Positions 1-10,069 of a stretch of 17,903 bases of DNA are shown in pieces (position 1 is the stretch's first letter; each line of letters begins with the position of its first letter). The DNA lies in contig JBBHKE010002273.1 of assembly GCA_037447655.1 (NCBI GenBank), forward strand, positions 1 to 17,903, read 5' to 3'. The translations under genes were made by a program, and so were the position numbers. This DNA comes from Zygnema cylindricum. Its lineage: Eukaryota; Streptophyta; Zygnematophyceae; Zygnematales; Zygnemataceae. The notes under the pieces are model-generated. The model was given only the letters and a program-made list of their open reading frames with translations. It was not told the origin of the DNA and did no database searches.

Positions 1-127
1 GAAGGGGAGAGGGAGAGGAAAGAGAGAGGGAGGGAGAGAGAAGGAGAGGGAGAGGGAGAGGGGGAGAGGGAGGGGGAGAGGGAGAGGGAGAGGGAGAGAG
101 AGAGGGAGAGAGAGGGAGAGAGAGAGA
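1..127 (+). repeat. Polypurine (GGGAGA/GAGAGG)n tract
   Basis: Almost uninterrupted purines on the + strand, made of irregular GAGAGG, GGGAGA and GGGGAGAG units, cut by the window start. Many closely spaced GGG runs fit the G-quadruplex consensus, and a mirror-like purine strand could form triplex DNA. Similar tracts recur at 3617-3806 and 4806-4879, and as pyrimidines at 1978-2216, 14420-14519 and 15636-15708, so this is a genome-wide low-complexity class rather than a local element. Confidence 0.9.
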
Positions 128-1977
128 CGCATATGAGGAAGTCGCTTTAATGATAGTATTTTGAAAGAAAAACAAGAGAAAAAAGAAAAGAGAAGAGTAG
201 GCAAAGTCACTTCTCAAATTGACAAAACATTGTTTAAATATACATAAATTACAAATTTAAGTATAAGATAGTGTTTATATTTACACACACATACATACAT
301 ACATACATACACTATATACATGCATTTCACATATATTGCCAAAATAGATAGGTTGTATTCATTAAAAAAAATAGAGGTTTAATAATTAATTGAAGTATAT
401 TTCCACATCCTAATATGGAACTATTCAAGAAAAAATGTCGAATTTCTCGTCAAAACAGGCCAAACAATTCATCAACTTAGTCAACGAAAATTCCTCAATC
501 GCGGGTTTTTCTCGGTTTACAACGATATGTAATATTATAATATAATTGTTTATATTTAAAAAGCTTTTTTAGTTAACATGATAAACTTAATTTGTTTACC
601 TTATTGTACTGTTATAGCCTGGAGCATCTCTTTACCTCATAGTATGTATCTCTGATTCAATTTCAAATCACCAGTAAAATATTTTGCTTTGTTCGATATG
701 ACACGCATGTTATTACGTCTCACAATAATTGCTTTTTTCATTTACAATATAGTAGTTTTTCCATGTTCTATGCGTTCGAAAAAGTTGAACAAGATGTCGC
801 AACAATTTGTGTATTTTTGTCTTTTTGTACTTGTAAATACAAGCCTATTTATCCATGTAATCCTACTGAAATGCAAACACCAATCAACAAACAGACGCAC
901 TATTGTTTATCTTCTAATATTAAATACCAGAAATTGACTCTTTAACATTCGAGACCATCGAAGATGAGGCGATCCGAGATACATCGATGAAAAATCAATC
1001 ATAATCATTATGAAAGCGTTCACCTTCTCTTTATAATTTTGAACGCTGGAAGTATAAGGGTTAGTGTGGTATATAGACTTAGTATGATATACAGAGCAGG
1101 ATTTACCAATAATCAATATGTACTTTTTTGAAGGGACTAGATAATATTCCTATTGCTGCAAGTAATCGCAGCATACTAACATCAATATCGGAACATCATC
1201 AGCATTTGTAGATATATCTGTACTAGTCAAACATTTTGGTTCATAATATGTTGCTTCACAGTGTACCGAACCGTAATGAATTGCTGTATAAAATTATTTA
1301 TATGAACGAAATATTTGATTTGCATCTTGGTTTTTAAGATTTTGTATGACGACTTCCTGTTCAATCAAGTGTGCAATGAACATAAGGTCACATACAAATT
1401 TTGTTTCTTTTGGAGTACATAGTAATCGAAGAACTCAGTACCGTACGTTTATCAATCAGTTTAGCTCATCAGAAATTTGATAAATTGACATCGCAATAGA
1501 CCATTTGCGAACAACATACAGCAGTAAGAAGGAATGTGGATGGCCAAGATTTTTGCTTCACATGTTTTAAAACCGTTTCATACTTGTTGACTGAGCAAAA
1601 CATACAAAATTTGTCAAGGATAGTCCTACAAAAGACTCCACACAAAATATAGTGACCGGTATAAAATAAAAATTACAAAAGCAGCTGTACGCGTGAAAAC
1701 AAAAAAACATAAACTTTTTCCAACATAAAAAACAATCAAAAAATTGACAAACACGTAAGACATCATAAAAAAAACACACAATGAGATTTGAGTTTAAAAA
1801 CGAAGAAATTGAATTTTACATTTACAGCTAATTCCAAATGTACAAGTGTATCCACCAGATTTAGTATCGATAACAAATTTCACAAAAAAAATTATGAAGT
1901 TCTTGGCAAAGTTTTCCTGTTCCAAACCGTACACGAAATGTAAACAGACCCAATTTGACGTTTCTTTCTCATACGCT
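128..1977. other. AT-rich stretch without a supported gene
   Basis: No domain, convincing exon or RNA gene was seen on either strand. Short open frames at 689-937 and 1846-2076 have compositions dictated by the local T-rich or CT-rich sequence. A (CA)n/(CATA)n microsatellite sits at 283-312. The remainder is AT-rich unique-looking sequence with A and T runs. Confidence 0.6.
283..312 (+). repeat. (CA)n-(CATA)n microsatellite
   Basis: Four CA units followed by about five perfect CATA units. Confidence 0.9.
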
Positions 1978-2216
1978 AATTTTCCCTCTACTTGCCCCAC
2001 TTCCCCTCTCCCTCTCTTCTTCCTCTCCTCTCCCTCTCTTCTTCTTCTCACCCCCGTCCCTCAGCAATGCTTATGAGCCCATACTGTGAGCCTTTCTTGG
2101 TTGCCTCCAAAATTGCCTTGTCCTTCTCCCATATCTGCTGTGTCACCACCTCTCTCCCTCCCAGCACCTCCCCCTCTCCCTCTCTCCTTCCTCACTTCGT
2201 CTCCTCTCCCTCTCAA
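1978..2216 (+). repeat. Pyrimidine-rich CCCTCTC tracts
   Basis: Two CT-rich blocks (about 1983-2060 and 2150-2213) of CCCTCT/CTTCCTC units, separated by a mixed 90-bp spacer. This is the same low-complexity class as the purine tracts, in the opposite strand sense. Open frames through it are Ser/Pro/Leu-rich artefacts. Confidence 0.85.
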
Positions 2217-2328
2217 TTTTGTTGTGAGCCCTTCTACTTTTGCTCAAGATTAGACCCCTCTCAATAGAGATGCTCCCCGGAGAGAAGACAACTTTTGAAT
2301 GAGTAAATACATACTCTCCGGAGGACGG

Positions 2329-2380
2329 AAAGGAACGGGACGGGACGAGACGGGATAGGGCGGAACAGAAAGGAACATAA
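2329..2380 (+). repeat. Degenerate GGGAC pentamer array with G-quadruplex pattern
   Basis: Pentamer-like units GGAAC, GGGAC and GAGAC run through this stretch. Positions 2337-2360 have four GGG runs with loops of 2, 7 and 3 bases, matching the standard G3+N1-7 quadruplex pattern. It lies between the two forward copies of the CTCCGGAG motif. Confidence 0.6.
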
Positions 2381-3179
2381 CGGACCAGTGCTCTCCGGAG
2401 TAAAAGAACACTTCTGACTCAAGATTCGAGAGTAGGTTCATTTAGGTGGAATGTAAAACACCTCTAATTTAAAAGAAGAGAGTGGATTCTTCTTCAACTT
2501 TTCAAAATCAAATCTTGTTTTCTCCAACCCTTCTCAAAACACTTGTCTCCATTTTATTTCAAACTCCTCCTCGGATATGCTTTTGGATATTAAGGGCGTA
2601 AATGAGAACTGATATACGTATATTTTTATTTTTTCATTACAAATTTGTTGCTCAAAAGCTGTCAGCTAAAAATCAAAACTAACATTTCTTTGTTAGTTTT
2701 TTTCTTTTTCAGACTATGCCATTAATTTTTTTCATACTCATTGCTTTTTGTAACTTCTTTTGCCAAAATTTGGTTGATAACTTCTAAAGAAACCCCCAAA
2801 AAAAACATAAAATAAGTAGTAATGCAACCTCATACCTTTGTTTATCATTTTTCTGTTGTTTCTCAACTTTTGTGAAAACTGTTTTCTGTTAATTTGAATG
2901 ACTTTTTAAATTTGAATTTTGATCGAGGCAATCCTCACCTCCAAGCATATCTCACAGAGGAGCTTGAAAGAAAATGAAGACAAAGTAATTCCTGAACCAC
3001 TTTCCGACCTTGAGTTGAAGGAATCAAAGATGGAGAGATTTGGTTCTCAAAACGGCAGAAAAAACCCACTTGTCTCCCTCTTTTGAGTCAGAGGAGTTTT
3101 ATAATCCAAAGCAACGCAATCAACTCTCGTCTCCTGAATCAAAAGTGTTCTTCATTTCGAGAAACATCTCTAGCACATT

Positions 3180-3317
3180 AAGGATTTTCTTAACTCCGGG
3201 AAGCAACTAAACCGAGTCGAAGGTAATCCTCAAGAGAGGATTTAGATAAAGGATTTTCTTCATTCCGGAGAGCATCTAAACCGAGTCGAAGGTATTCCTC
3301 ACAAGAGGATTTCTACC
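3180..3317 (+). repeat. 69-bp imperfect tandem duplication
   Basis: AGGATTTTCTT recurs at 3181 and 3250, and ACCGAGTCGA at 3211 and 3280, so two units are offset by exactly 69 bp. A partial third ACCGAGTC occurs at 3315. It lies inside the larger inverted-motif region. Confidence 0.75.
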
Positions 3318-3616
3318 GAGTCAGAGGAGTTCAATCCCGAGCCAACGGAGATAAGGTCACAAAGGCAAAAAAGACAATGTTTCTCCGTCTAATTCACGCC
3401 CGAGTAAGGGGCATCTCACAAACAACACTTAGCAAAAGCATCTCATTTGAGAGCAAAAATTGCAGAATGGCTTCCACGGCCGCAACACCATCGACGAAAG
3501 TTGTTTGGACAATCGAAACAAATCGACAATTTTAGTGGAAACAAAAATTCCCTTGATTAAAGGGATTTAGTTACTCTTTTGCAAGTGCCAGCGAAGCTAA
3601 GATTTTTATCAGTTTT

Positions 3617-3806
3617 GAGAGTAGAGGACAGAGAAGGAGAGGGAGAGAGAGAAAGGGGCGGGAAAAGGATGTGACAGCGAAAACAGAGAAGATAGAGATT
3701 GAGAGGGAGAGAGGAGAAGGAGAGGAGAGGGGGAGAGGAGAAAAGAGGGGGAAAAGGAAGAGGGAGGGAGCAAAAGGGGAGGGAAAAGGAGACAGAGAGA
3801 AGGAAA
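3617..3806 (+). repeat. Polypurine tract
   Basis: GAGAGGGAGA/GGGGAGAGG-type purine sequence with a short interruption near 3655-3690. Frames through it encode only Glu/Arg/Gly or, on the other strand, Ser/Leu/Pro repeats, so they are not counted as genes. Confidence 0.85.
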
Positions 3807-4805
3807 CGACATATTGGCTTGTTTACGTTTTATATACGGAACGGAACACTAAAACTTTGCCAAGTTTTTAATGGAAATTTTGGGAATTTGTTACCCATAC
3901 CAAATCAGGTTGTAGTTTTTGTACTTTCGACGTAAATGTATTAGTCAATGTTTTTGTTTTTAAACTCAAATTTGATCATGTTTTTCCTAAGAATTATTTG
4001 TGAATATTTCTGATTTACATAAATGTTTTTTCAAGTTGTTTTTGATTAGATGCTTAATGTTGTTTTCGGAGTATTCATTTTATATAGCAGGAGCTCGGCA
4101 GTTGTCGCGGTCATATTTATTGTCAAACTTTTTGTATTTTTTACTAAAATGCTACAATCCATTATGATATTTTACACATCGCTCAATCAACCTGATGTGA
4201 AAGGGCCTACGAAATTTTTAAACGAAAATATGAATCTTCCGCTTTTTCCTACCTCGAGATTTAGACCTTATGAAGAAAACGTATAATTATAAAGAGAGAA
4301 TGTTATCACACATATTAGAACTGGTCTTTTATAAATTAGAAAGAGAATGATGTCATAACTATTAGAACTAGTTTTTTCAGGTTGGCGTTTCTCTGTTCAA
4401 AAACCGTACAATACATTGATGAAGGGCCAGCCAAATTTTGCAAATTTTTTATATGGGAAAAGGGAAGAGGGAAGAAGGGACAATTTTTTCATGAAAGCAT
4501 ATATTGTATAGGCAAAACTCACCCCATATCTCGTCCATTCAGTTTAGACTTCACCAACAAATGTCCACTCGCAGTTGAGACAACCTACCCAACATACAAT
4601 ATTTGATTTTCAGCATTTCAATTTTCCCTTGCGGTGCTATATAATTTTTTTCCGTCTTGCTTCCCACAACAAGACAACATCTTGCGCACAATACACATAC
4701 TTAGGGTTTCATATTGGAATTGAAAAGTTAGTTGTTGGTTTCAAAAAGAAGAGGGGTATCGATTTCGCCAACATATTATCGGTGTGTTTCTTTATAGACA
4801 TTAAG
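3807..4805. other. AT-rich stretch, no supported gene; one possible exon
   Basis: Frames at 4050-4286 (hydrophobic N-terminal half) and 4382-4606 are open. The second begins directly after a good acceptor-like TTTTTTCAG ending at 4380, but I recognise no family and see no matching upstream donor in phase. A diverged tandem duplication (about 4290-4334 and 4340-4380) repeats AGAGAATG...ATTAGAACT.GT.TTTT just upstream of that acceptor. Confidence 0.4.
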
Positions 4806-4837
4806 GGAGAGAAAGATTGAGATTGAGAGAGAGAGAG

Positions 4838-4879
<42 letters not shown>
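4806..4879 (+). repeat. (GA)n microsatellite
   Basis: A GA dinucleotide array with minor interruptions, nearly perfect from 4844 to 4879. Confidence 0.95.
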
Positions 4880-4881
<2 letters not shown>

Positions 4882-5177
4882 GAAATCGCCAGTACAATAC
4901 CAACCACTTCTGCTGTAAACCTATTTTTGCAATTCCCATAGTCTTATGTAAAATGAATCACCAAAACTTGTATCATAATGAAGAAGAGTAAGAAGAAAAC
5001 ATAAAAGATAAGAAAGATATAGTTAAGAGGAGACAGATAAAAGTTATTATTCTCCTTTCCCTTCTTCTAATTATTTTGCATTAATGGAGAGAGTTATTTT
5101 ACAATCATGGCACTAGTTATCCCAATAATTTGAATTTTAACGACATACTATTTTCCGGGTGCCCTTCTTCAGAATTT

Positions 5178-5183
5178 TTTATT
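5178..5183 (-). promoter_or_regulatory. Candidate polyadenylation signal AATAAA
   Basis: AATAAA on the minus strand, 16 nt after the predicted TGA stop of the multi-exon gene. The hexamer is common in AT-rich DNA, so this is supported mainly by position. Confidence 0.35.
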
Positions 5184-5198
5184 TCGTAAGACAATCAG

Positions 5199-8189
5199 TC
5201 AGCACAGACACCAATGCGACACCTAGGACAACACCAAGAAAAAACCAAGGAAAAACCCAGGAAGAAAAACAAGGGGAAACCATAGACTAAACCGAAAAAA
5301 ACAAAGAATAAAAAAAAAGGAAACAACGAAAGACATTTGGACAACAAGGCTCACCTCTAAGTTTGCTGACACATTTGACAGCATCTTGCTTTCAGCAAAA
5401 ACGGCAATCTTGGGAGTCACCACTGGAGTTTCGGGCAATTTACAAGCATTTTCTACCACAGTGGCGTCGCAAGTTTTCAACTCAGTAATGTTACATGTAC
5501 ATGTTTGGTCATTAGTTGCAGCAGTGTGAACAATAACCGCAGGAAACCGTTGGTCTATACCATCCTGAAAGCCGTGAAAGCCATCCAAACAGTAACATAT
5601 AAGTTTGGACATATTTGACTCAACTTTCTCACAAATACTAATTGATCTGTCATTACACTCCTTTGACAGGAAGGGCATAAAGACTTAATCTCAATTTCCA
5701 AAAAATGAGGAGGTTGGAATGAACCAAAACATCATGGAAACTTCTCTTTCCACAGCATTCAAAGCAGAGAAAATTCTAGCTTGGGTCTAAGATTTTTTGA
5801 CCTATCAAGGGGAAACTAACCTCCCAACGAAGCCAATGTTGGAAATTGATCTTCTCCACACCACCATATGCTTTGAGTGCTATATTCTGAGGGAGATAAG
5901 TCTCTTTGTCAAGACTCACACAGGCCTTCACCTGCCATTTTTTCAGCAGCAAAACGGATAACTTAACTCTTTTACACTCTTCACAGGAGAAGAAACAATC
6001 TTTTCTTTTATATATCAAATTTGAAATTCTATCAACTTTATTGGTCAGCTAAAAAGCCTTTTGATAAATCCTAAAGAACTACAAGATGACCTGGATAAAG
6101 AGACAACAATGGCAATCTACAGTGTTGGATCACACTAATTAAACAACTGAAATTTCAACTTCTCTACATCATAAAGTATGCCCACTTAAAATTCCCGAAA
6201 CCACACTGCATAAGATACTGTCCACCTGTTCATATTCTAACCACTAGAATGCATGTCATACAAATTGTTTACCCACAAATTCAAAACGACATTATTGGTG
6301 GTAGACGGTGCAATGAAGCCATGGAAAAGAAAGGTTTTCCGTGAAGTCATCATTTTCTTCAAAGGTTTTCCGTTAAGTCATCATTTTCTTCTCACCTGAC
6401 CGCCATGGAGCTGCACAAGAACAGCAGGATTTCCTGCAAACATTTTTTTTGGATACCAGTCGAGATCCAAAGGGTCAACCGATTTTACTTGCAGCCAATC
6501 GCTGGCTTTTGGAGAAAGCCAGAATCCAGTTAGGAACCACACTGAGAGCAAAGTCACCTGAGAAAATGACAACCGATTTTTAAATGTTGTAAAACTTGTA
6601 CGGAGAAATGGAAACATGACCTGATCCTTCATAAAAACCTTCAATCAAACAAGAGTTTCCCATCACACGTTACCAGGGCCAAAACACACTTCGATATATC
6701 AAAACGGAATTTATCGATACCAAGAGCATTTGGTATTTTTTGAGTTTGTTGGTAAATATCGATATCATGAAATTTGGCAATAATCATGTAAATCTTTATC
6801 AGGCACAAAACATATCTTGCTAAAAAGCAACGACTTGATTGGCTGGAAATTCTGTGTACAAAAACTGGAAAATAATAATCAAGGTACAAGATCAAACATT
6901 TGGTACAACATTACGGTACGGTGCAGTGTAGCATACTATACTGAGGAATTTTTTTCAGCCTCGATGGCATAGAAACACATGTTTAAGAGTACAGATATTG
7001 GTTTATACTTGAGACCCTCAAAAAAGAACATATCGATTACAGGAACTTCGCTCAAAAAACAACAGTAATAGTTACCGTGGAGAGTGTAATAATATAGGCA
7101 CACACTAGTCAGAGATACCTGGTACTTCCATATTTGTTGCTAACAGGGTCAATAACACTGATTCAATCGTGTAATTTGAGGGCCAAAAATCACATAAAGG
7201 TGTAACAAACACAAACTAAAGGAGTGGACAACATGCCCCCCATATCACCCGAACTTAAATTAGTGTTAATAAAGCATTTAGACCAACGATTCTTTTACCG
7301 TCATAACACAACAATGTATTGCCAGATGTCTGGGAGCAACTTGATGCATACATGTTGTTCAGGAGCTGGGCCCAGAAAAGGGTCAAAGTAGCCATAGAAA
7401 GTGAAAAGAACCCAAACTTATGTCAATTCGGTCTCGTCTCCCAACCGCAGAATTAACTTGCTGCCGTACCTGGTTTCAGTTTCTGATGGTGAGTGACTAC
7501 AGGAAACCAAGTATGGTTTCAGCTTACGTTGGGTAAATGCAGAAAAAAAATACAGAAAAATAAGTACATTGTTTGTGGCATTCAAGTGGCTAGCAGGATC
7601 AGCAAGCTATACAGCGATTGCAGATACATGGCAACTTTAAAGTAGTTGCTGATTTACTACTTCGTATAAGAGCTCAGCATACATACAAACACCGTTCGAG
7701 GAAGTTATGGAGGTAGGGAAGTGAAGGAGGTAGTAGAGGCGAGCAGATCATTGTTGACTAATTAAAATTATTACAAAGTGGATGTTAGATTTTTTGCCCT
7801 GGCATCCAAAGCACAAAACAAGACATGTTTTCCTATACTCAAAAACAACAAGTGAAGAAAATTAAGCCAAACAAAAGTCCTTCAGATAAAACGACAAAAA
7901 TGCCGCGAAAAGTTTACTGTTTTACAATGTTTTCCATACACAGTTGGACTCACACCTCTCGATCATCCAGGCTCATGATTGACCACCGTCCACAAGGTTC
8001 CATTTTCCAGGATACAACACCGTCAAAAGCAACAGTGTAGTTCAAATCTTGACTGCAAAACATATCGCAGAATCGACCATCAGCTGCCCACGTGATTATA
8101 CGCATTCCTGGCAATCCGTTCAGATCTTGCCACCCTGATCCAATCATTAAAAAAACAAAGAGAAAGATAAATAAATATCCACATACCAT
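5199..8189 (-). CDS. Multi-exon gene for a predicted secreted Cys-rich protein, family not recognised
   Basis: Model exons on the minus strand: 8189-7954, 7496-7470, about 6842-6674, 6557-6396, 5976-5821, 5660-5355 and 5222-5199, about 359 residues in total. Splice phases agree at every junction. The clearest acceptor is TTTTCTCAG before 6557; donors include GTGAGT at 7953 and GTGAGC at 5354. The start at 8189 gives a hydrophobic leader (MVCGYLFIFLFVFLMIGSG) resembling a signal peptide. Sequons NYT, NIT and NVS and scattered cysteines also fit the secretory route. Exon 6 holds CYCLDGFHG, resembling the C-x-C-x-x-G-F-x-G core of EGF modules, but without a full six-Cys set. An AATAAA lies 3' of the TGA stop. 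Weak points are the 27-nt second exon and the exon 3 acceptor (6851 or 6842 both fit). The N-terminus could instead be a 52-nt GTATGT...CAG intron (8186-8135). Confidence 0.5.
6330..6391 (+). repeat. 31-bp tandem duplication next to a 5' splice site
   Basis: Two abutting 31-bp copies (6330-6360 and 6361-6391) differ at one base (GTGAAG versus GTTAAG). They lie in the intron downstream, on the minus strand, of exon 4 of the secreted-protein gene, starting 4 nt inside its donor at 6395. Confidence 0.9.
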
Positions 8190-8832
8190 CCTCGCAGATT
8201 TGCAGCAAGTAGAAGATAGGAACCTCTTATCAGTTCAATGAATACAAATGAACACCGCCGTTCATCATATGACTGCAATTGTTGCAGTCAGTCGACAAAG
8301 TAACTGGAGTTGAAATTGGAAACATGGGAACGAGGCAATAAAACATCCATGGAAAGTGCTTATGAATTCTTCAGTACTGTAAGCATTTGATTAACGCCGC
8401 ATATTGTAAGCAATGCCAAATAATCACTATTTAAAGAAGATAGAGAAAAAAACTATAGTCAGACTTAAGACACGTTTGAAAAATACACCTAATCAAGTCC
8501 TTTATACTTCAAGAGACATGCCTAAGTTGCTGTAGGTGTAGGACATAAACAAAGATTAATGACAAAGCAATGGGATTGAACATATCCGCTATGGACGGGA
8601 CAGGTGGATGAAGAAACCATTTACAGGCTCCTACTTCAACAAGTATTTGTTCAATTTCGTCCATAAGCAATCCATCCAGATAGGAAATCGCGTGAACTTG
8701 TTCTCACAAATTCAAACATTGACTATGTGAACACGGACTAGAGCGGCTACGCCATGAGAATGTATAGATAAGTGGGAATAGTGTTATGTATGTTAATGTT
8801 TTGCTGGCTTTAAGTCATTGAACCAAAAATAT
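8190..8832. other. Upstream flank of the minus-strand gene
   Basis: Apart from the small ORF at 8509-8664 I see no confident feature. The minus strand between 8330 and 8190 has a short open frame beginning MFPISTPVTLSTDCNNCS and ending at a TGA near 8232. It could be an upstream exon or chance. No TATA-like or initiator element can be assigned. Confidence 0.3.
8509..8664 (-). CDS. Small ORF or exon with one membrane segment, unknown
   Basis: A 51-residue frame starting MDEIEQILVEVGACKWFLHP and ending at TGA. The frame is open a little further upstream (to about 8706), so it could be an exon rather than a complete gene. Composition is protein-like: an acidic N-terminus, an HPPVP segment, and then one hydrophobic stretch (NPIALSLIFVYVLHL, residues 30-44) suited to a membrane helix. 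I recognise no family. It lies between the secreted-protein gene and the MITE-rich region, on the same strand as that gene, and could be a 5' exon of it, although no in-phase donor is obvious before the stop. Confidence 0.25.
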   Translation of the reverse strand: MDEIEQILVEVGACKWFLHPPVPSIADMFNPIALSLIFVYVLHLQQLRHVS

Positions 8833-8897
8833 CCTCCGTAACACTATTGTTTTCCCTACACCGATAATTTCTTTACACTACTAGCGATTCACGGTGT
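8833..8897 (-). mobile_element. Solo end of the CACCG-type MITE family
   Basis: Read on the minus strand from 8897, the sequence CACCGTGAATCGCTAGTAGT continues with TGTAAAGAAATTAT and later AATAGTGTTA. It matches, with substitutions, the element end at 13285 and the end at 9248, and is flanked by TA. No partner end could be found upstream, so it is a truncated or solo copy. Confidence 0.55.
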
Positions 8898-8996
8898 ACT
8901 TTGAAGCTCTTCCCAAATGCTCAAAAAAGGTGGATGACGGTGCCACCTCTGCAACTACAATGCTGATCGCTGTTAGTGTTAATAAAGTGAAGTGTA

Positions 8997-9248
8997 CACC
9001 ATGATTAACTATTAGCGTTAATAACACTAATTTGGTACCTGTTTTTTATGCCCACTGACCACAAAATATCGTTAATAACACCAACTGTTTTTTTTTCATA
9101 ACGCCAATTTTTTAAACTTAGTATTTTTTCCTAAACGCCAATTCTTTAAACGGTCCAAAATAAGAAGCGTCATTTGGAACTGAATTAAAATTAATAACAC
9201 TAATACAAACCCCACGCTAATAATTTCTTTACTCTAATAGCAGAGTGT
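8997..9248. mobile_element. Diverged CACCG-type MITE
   Basis: The left end, CACCATGATTAACTATTAGC, follows a TA. The right end, read inward on the minus strand, has CACTCTGCTATTAGAGTAAAG and is followed by TA. Both ends share subterminal TTAATAACACTAAT-type sequence. Inside, 9101-9155 is a degenerate tandem duplication of AACGCCAATT.TTTAAAC. Ends are more eroded than in the copies at 9524 and 12840, so it is an older copy. Confidence 0.45.
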
Positions 9249-9523
9249 AGTGTAGTGTAATGTATACCTGATATATGTGCTACTAGAGTATACCGGTAGC
9301 ATCCACTCTGTTCTTTTTTGTATTGGTGGTAAGAATAATCCTATTTGCACAAGAAGTTTACACGAAGTAATAGCCAAGTTTTCCATTGTGATATGTGCCA
9401 CCGGAGAACGATTCTCAAACACATTCGACTATCAACCATCTCCATTTAATCTTTAAAATGAAGAACAACAAGAGCTGTTAGAAATTATCTATTGTGGGTT
9501 GTGTTCGCAAGTTCAAGACAGTA

Positions 9524-10063
9524 CACCGCGAATTGTTATTAGTGTCAAAGTTTAAATAGTGTTGAAGAAAATTTACCGTAACTGATGCTAATTAAGAATT
9601 TGAAAATTTTCAAAAAAAAGGTGTATTCTAATTTCGGCGTTTATGCTAATTTGGGAACAGCAAAAATGGAATATTCTTCGTACGATTATAAACATTAATA
9701 TATGTATCCGTACAAAATATTTGAAATCGTACGCCGTCGTGAATTTAAAATATCCGTACATGCTATACTAATTTACGTGTCAGACTAATCCCATTTTTTT
9801 TAGCGCACGTTCCTATGCGTGCGCGTCTGATTTAATTATTTTTTTGTAAATTTTCACTTGAAAAGGTACATTTATGTACGGTCTGACATCGACCATATAC
9901 CACACTATTTATATTTTATTGTACTTTCGGGCTTTACGCTATTTTGTACGGTACCTTAACTAGCGTCAAGGAAAAAATAAAATCATGTATCCTATTTGAA
10001 AAAAAAAAACAAAATTTTAAGAACCCAAATTAGTGACTTTGACACTAATAACGATTCGCGGTG
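9524..10063. mobile_element. 540-bp MITE with 27-bp terminal inverted repeats and TA target duplication
   Basis: The left end (CACCGCGAATTGTTATTAGT, extending through GTCAAAG) and the reverse complement of the right end match at 26 of 27 positions. Both ends are flanked by TA (9522-9523 and 10064-10065). The interior is AT-rich, has no transposase frame, and contains a GCGCACG/CGTGCGC stem near 9803-9824. A segment at about 9694-9760 is shared with 13733-13800. TA duplication with short inverted repeats and no coding capacity points to a non-autonomous Tc1/mariner/pogo-type element. That assignment is inferred from the duplication, not from a transposase. Confidence 0.85.
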
Positions 10064-10069
10064 TAATAT

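Larger units (their letters stand above)
2265..3440. repeat. Region of direct and inverted TAGAGATGCTCTCCGGAG copies
   Basis: One motif, roughly TAGAGATGCTCTCCGGAG followed by a GAAGA-type stretch and ACTTTTGA, appears forward at 2265-2303 and 2389-2432. It appears reverse-complemented at 3131-3172, 3179-3216 and 3249-3285. The last two belong to a tandem duplication of period 69 bp (3180-3317) that also repeats ACCGAGTCGAAGGT. Ends facing each other about 0.9 kb apart, with subterminal tandem copies, resemble a foldback or MITE-type element. No target-site duplication or transposase is visible, and the element's limits are uncertain. Confidence 0.5.

Noticed and set aside
689-937. 82-codon + strand ORF with hydrophobic segments
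   Set aside because: Hydrophobicity follows from T-rich sequence; overlapped by another frame of similar quality; no domain or Kozak context.
1992-2267. Ser/Pro/Leu-rich ORFs through the CT tract
   Set aside because: Low-complexity translation of CCCTCTC repeats.
3467-3535. Short frame starting MASTAATPSTKVVWTIETNR
   Set aside because: Stops after 22 codons; a resemblance to MADF/SANT-type transposon proteins was considered but is too short to support.
3609-3935. Glu/Arg-rich and Ser/Leu-rich ORFs on both strands
   Set aside because: Both strands are open only because the purine tract lacks stops; no biological signal.
4050-4286. 78-codon ORF with two hydrophobic stretches
   Set aside because: No family, poor start context and T-rich composition; mentioned only in the region description.
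4382-4606. ORF following a TTTTTTCAG acceptor-like site
   Set aside because: Plausible exon but no in-phase donor or homologous family; not strong enough for a CDS entry.
8036-8060. GTTCAAATC box resembling a tRNA B box
   Set aside because: No A box or cloverleaf around it, and it lies inside a probable exon on the other strand.
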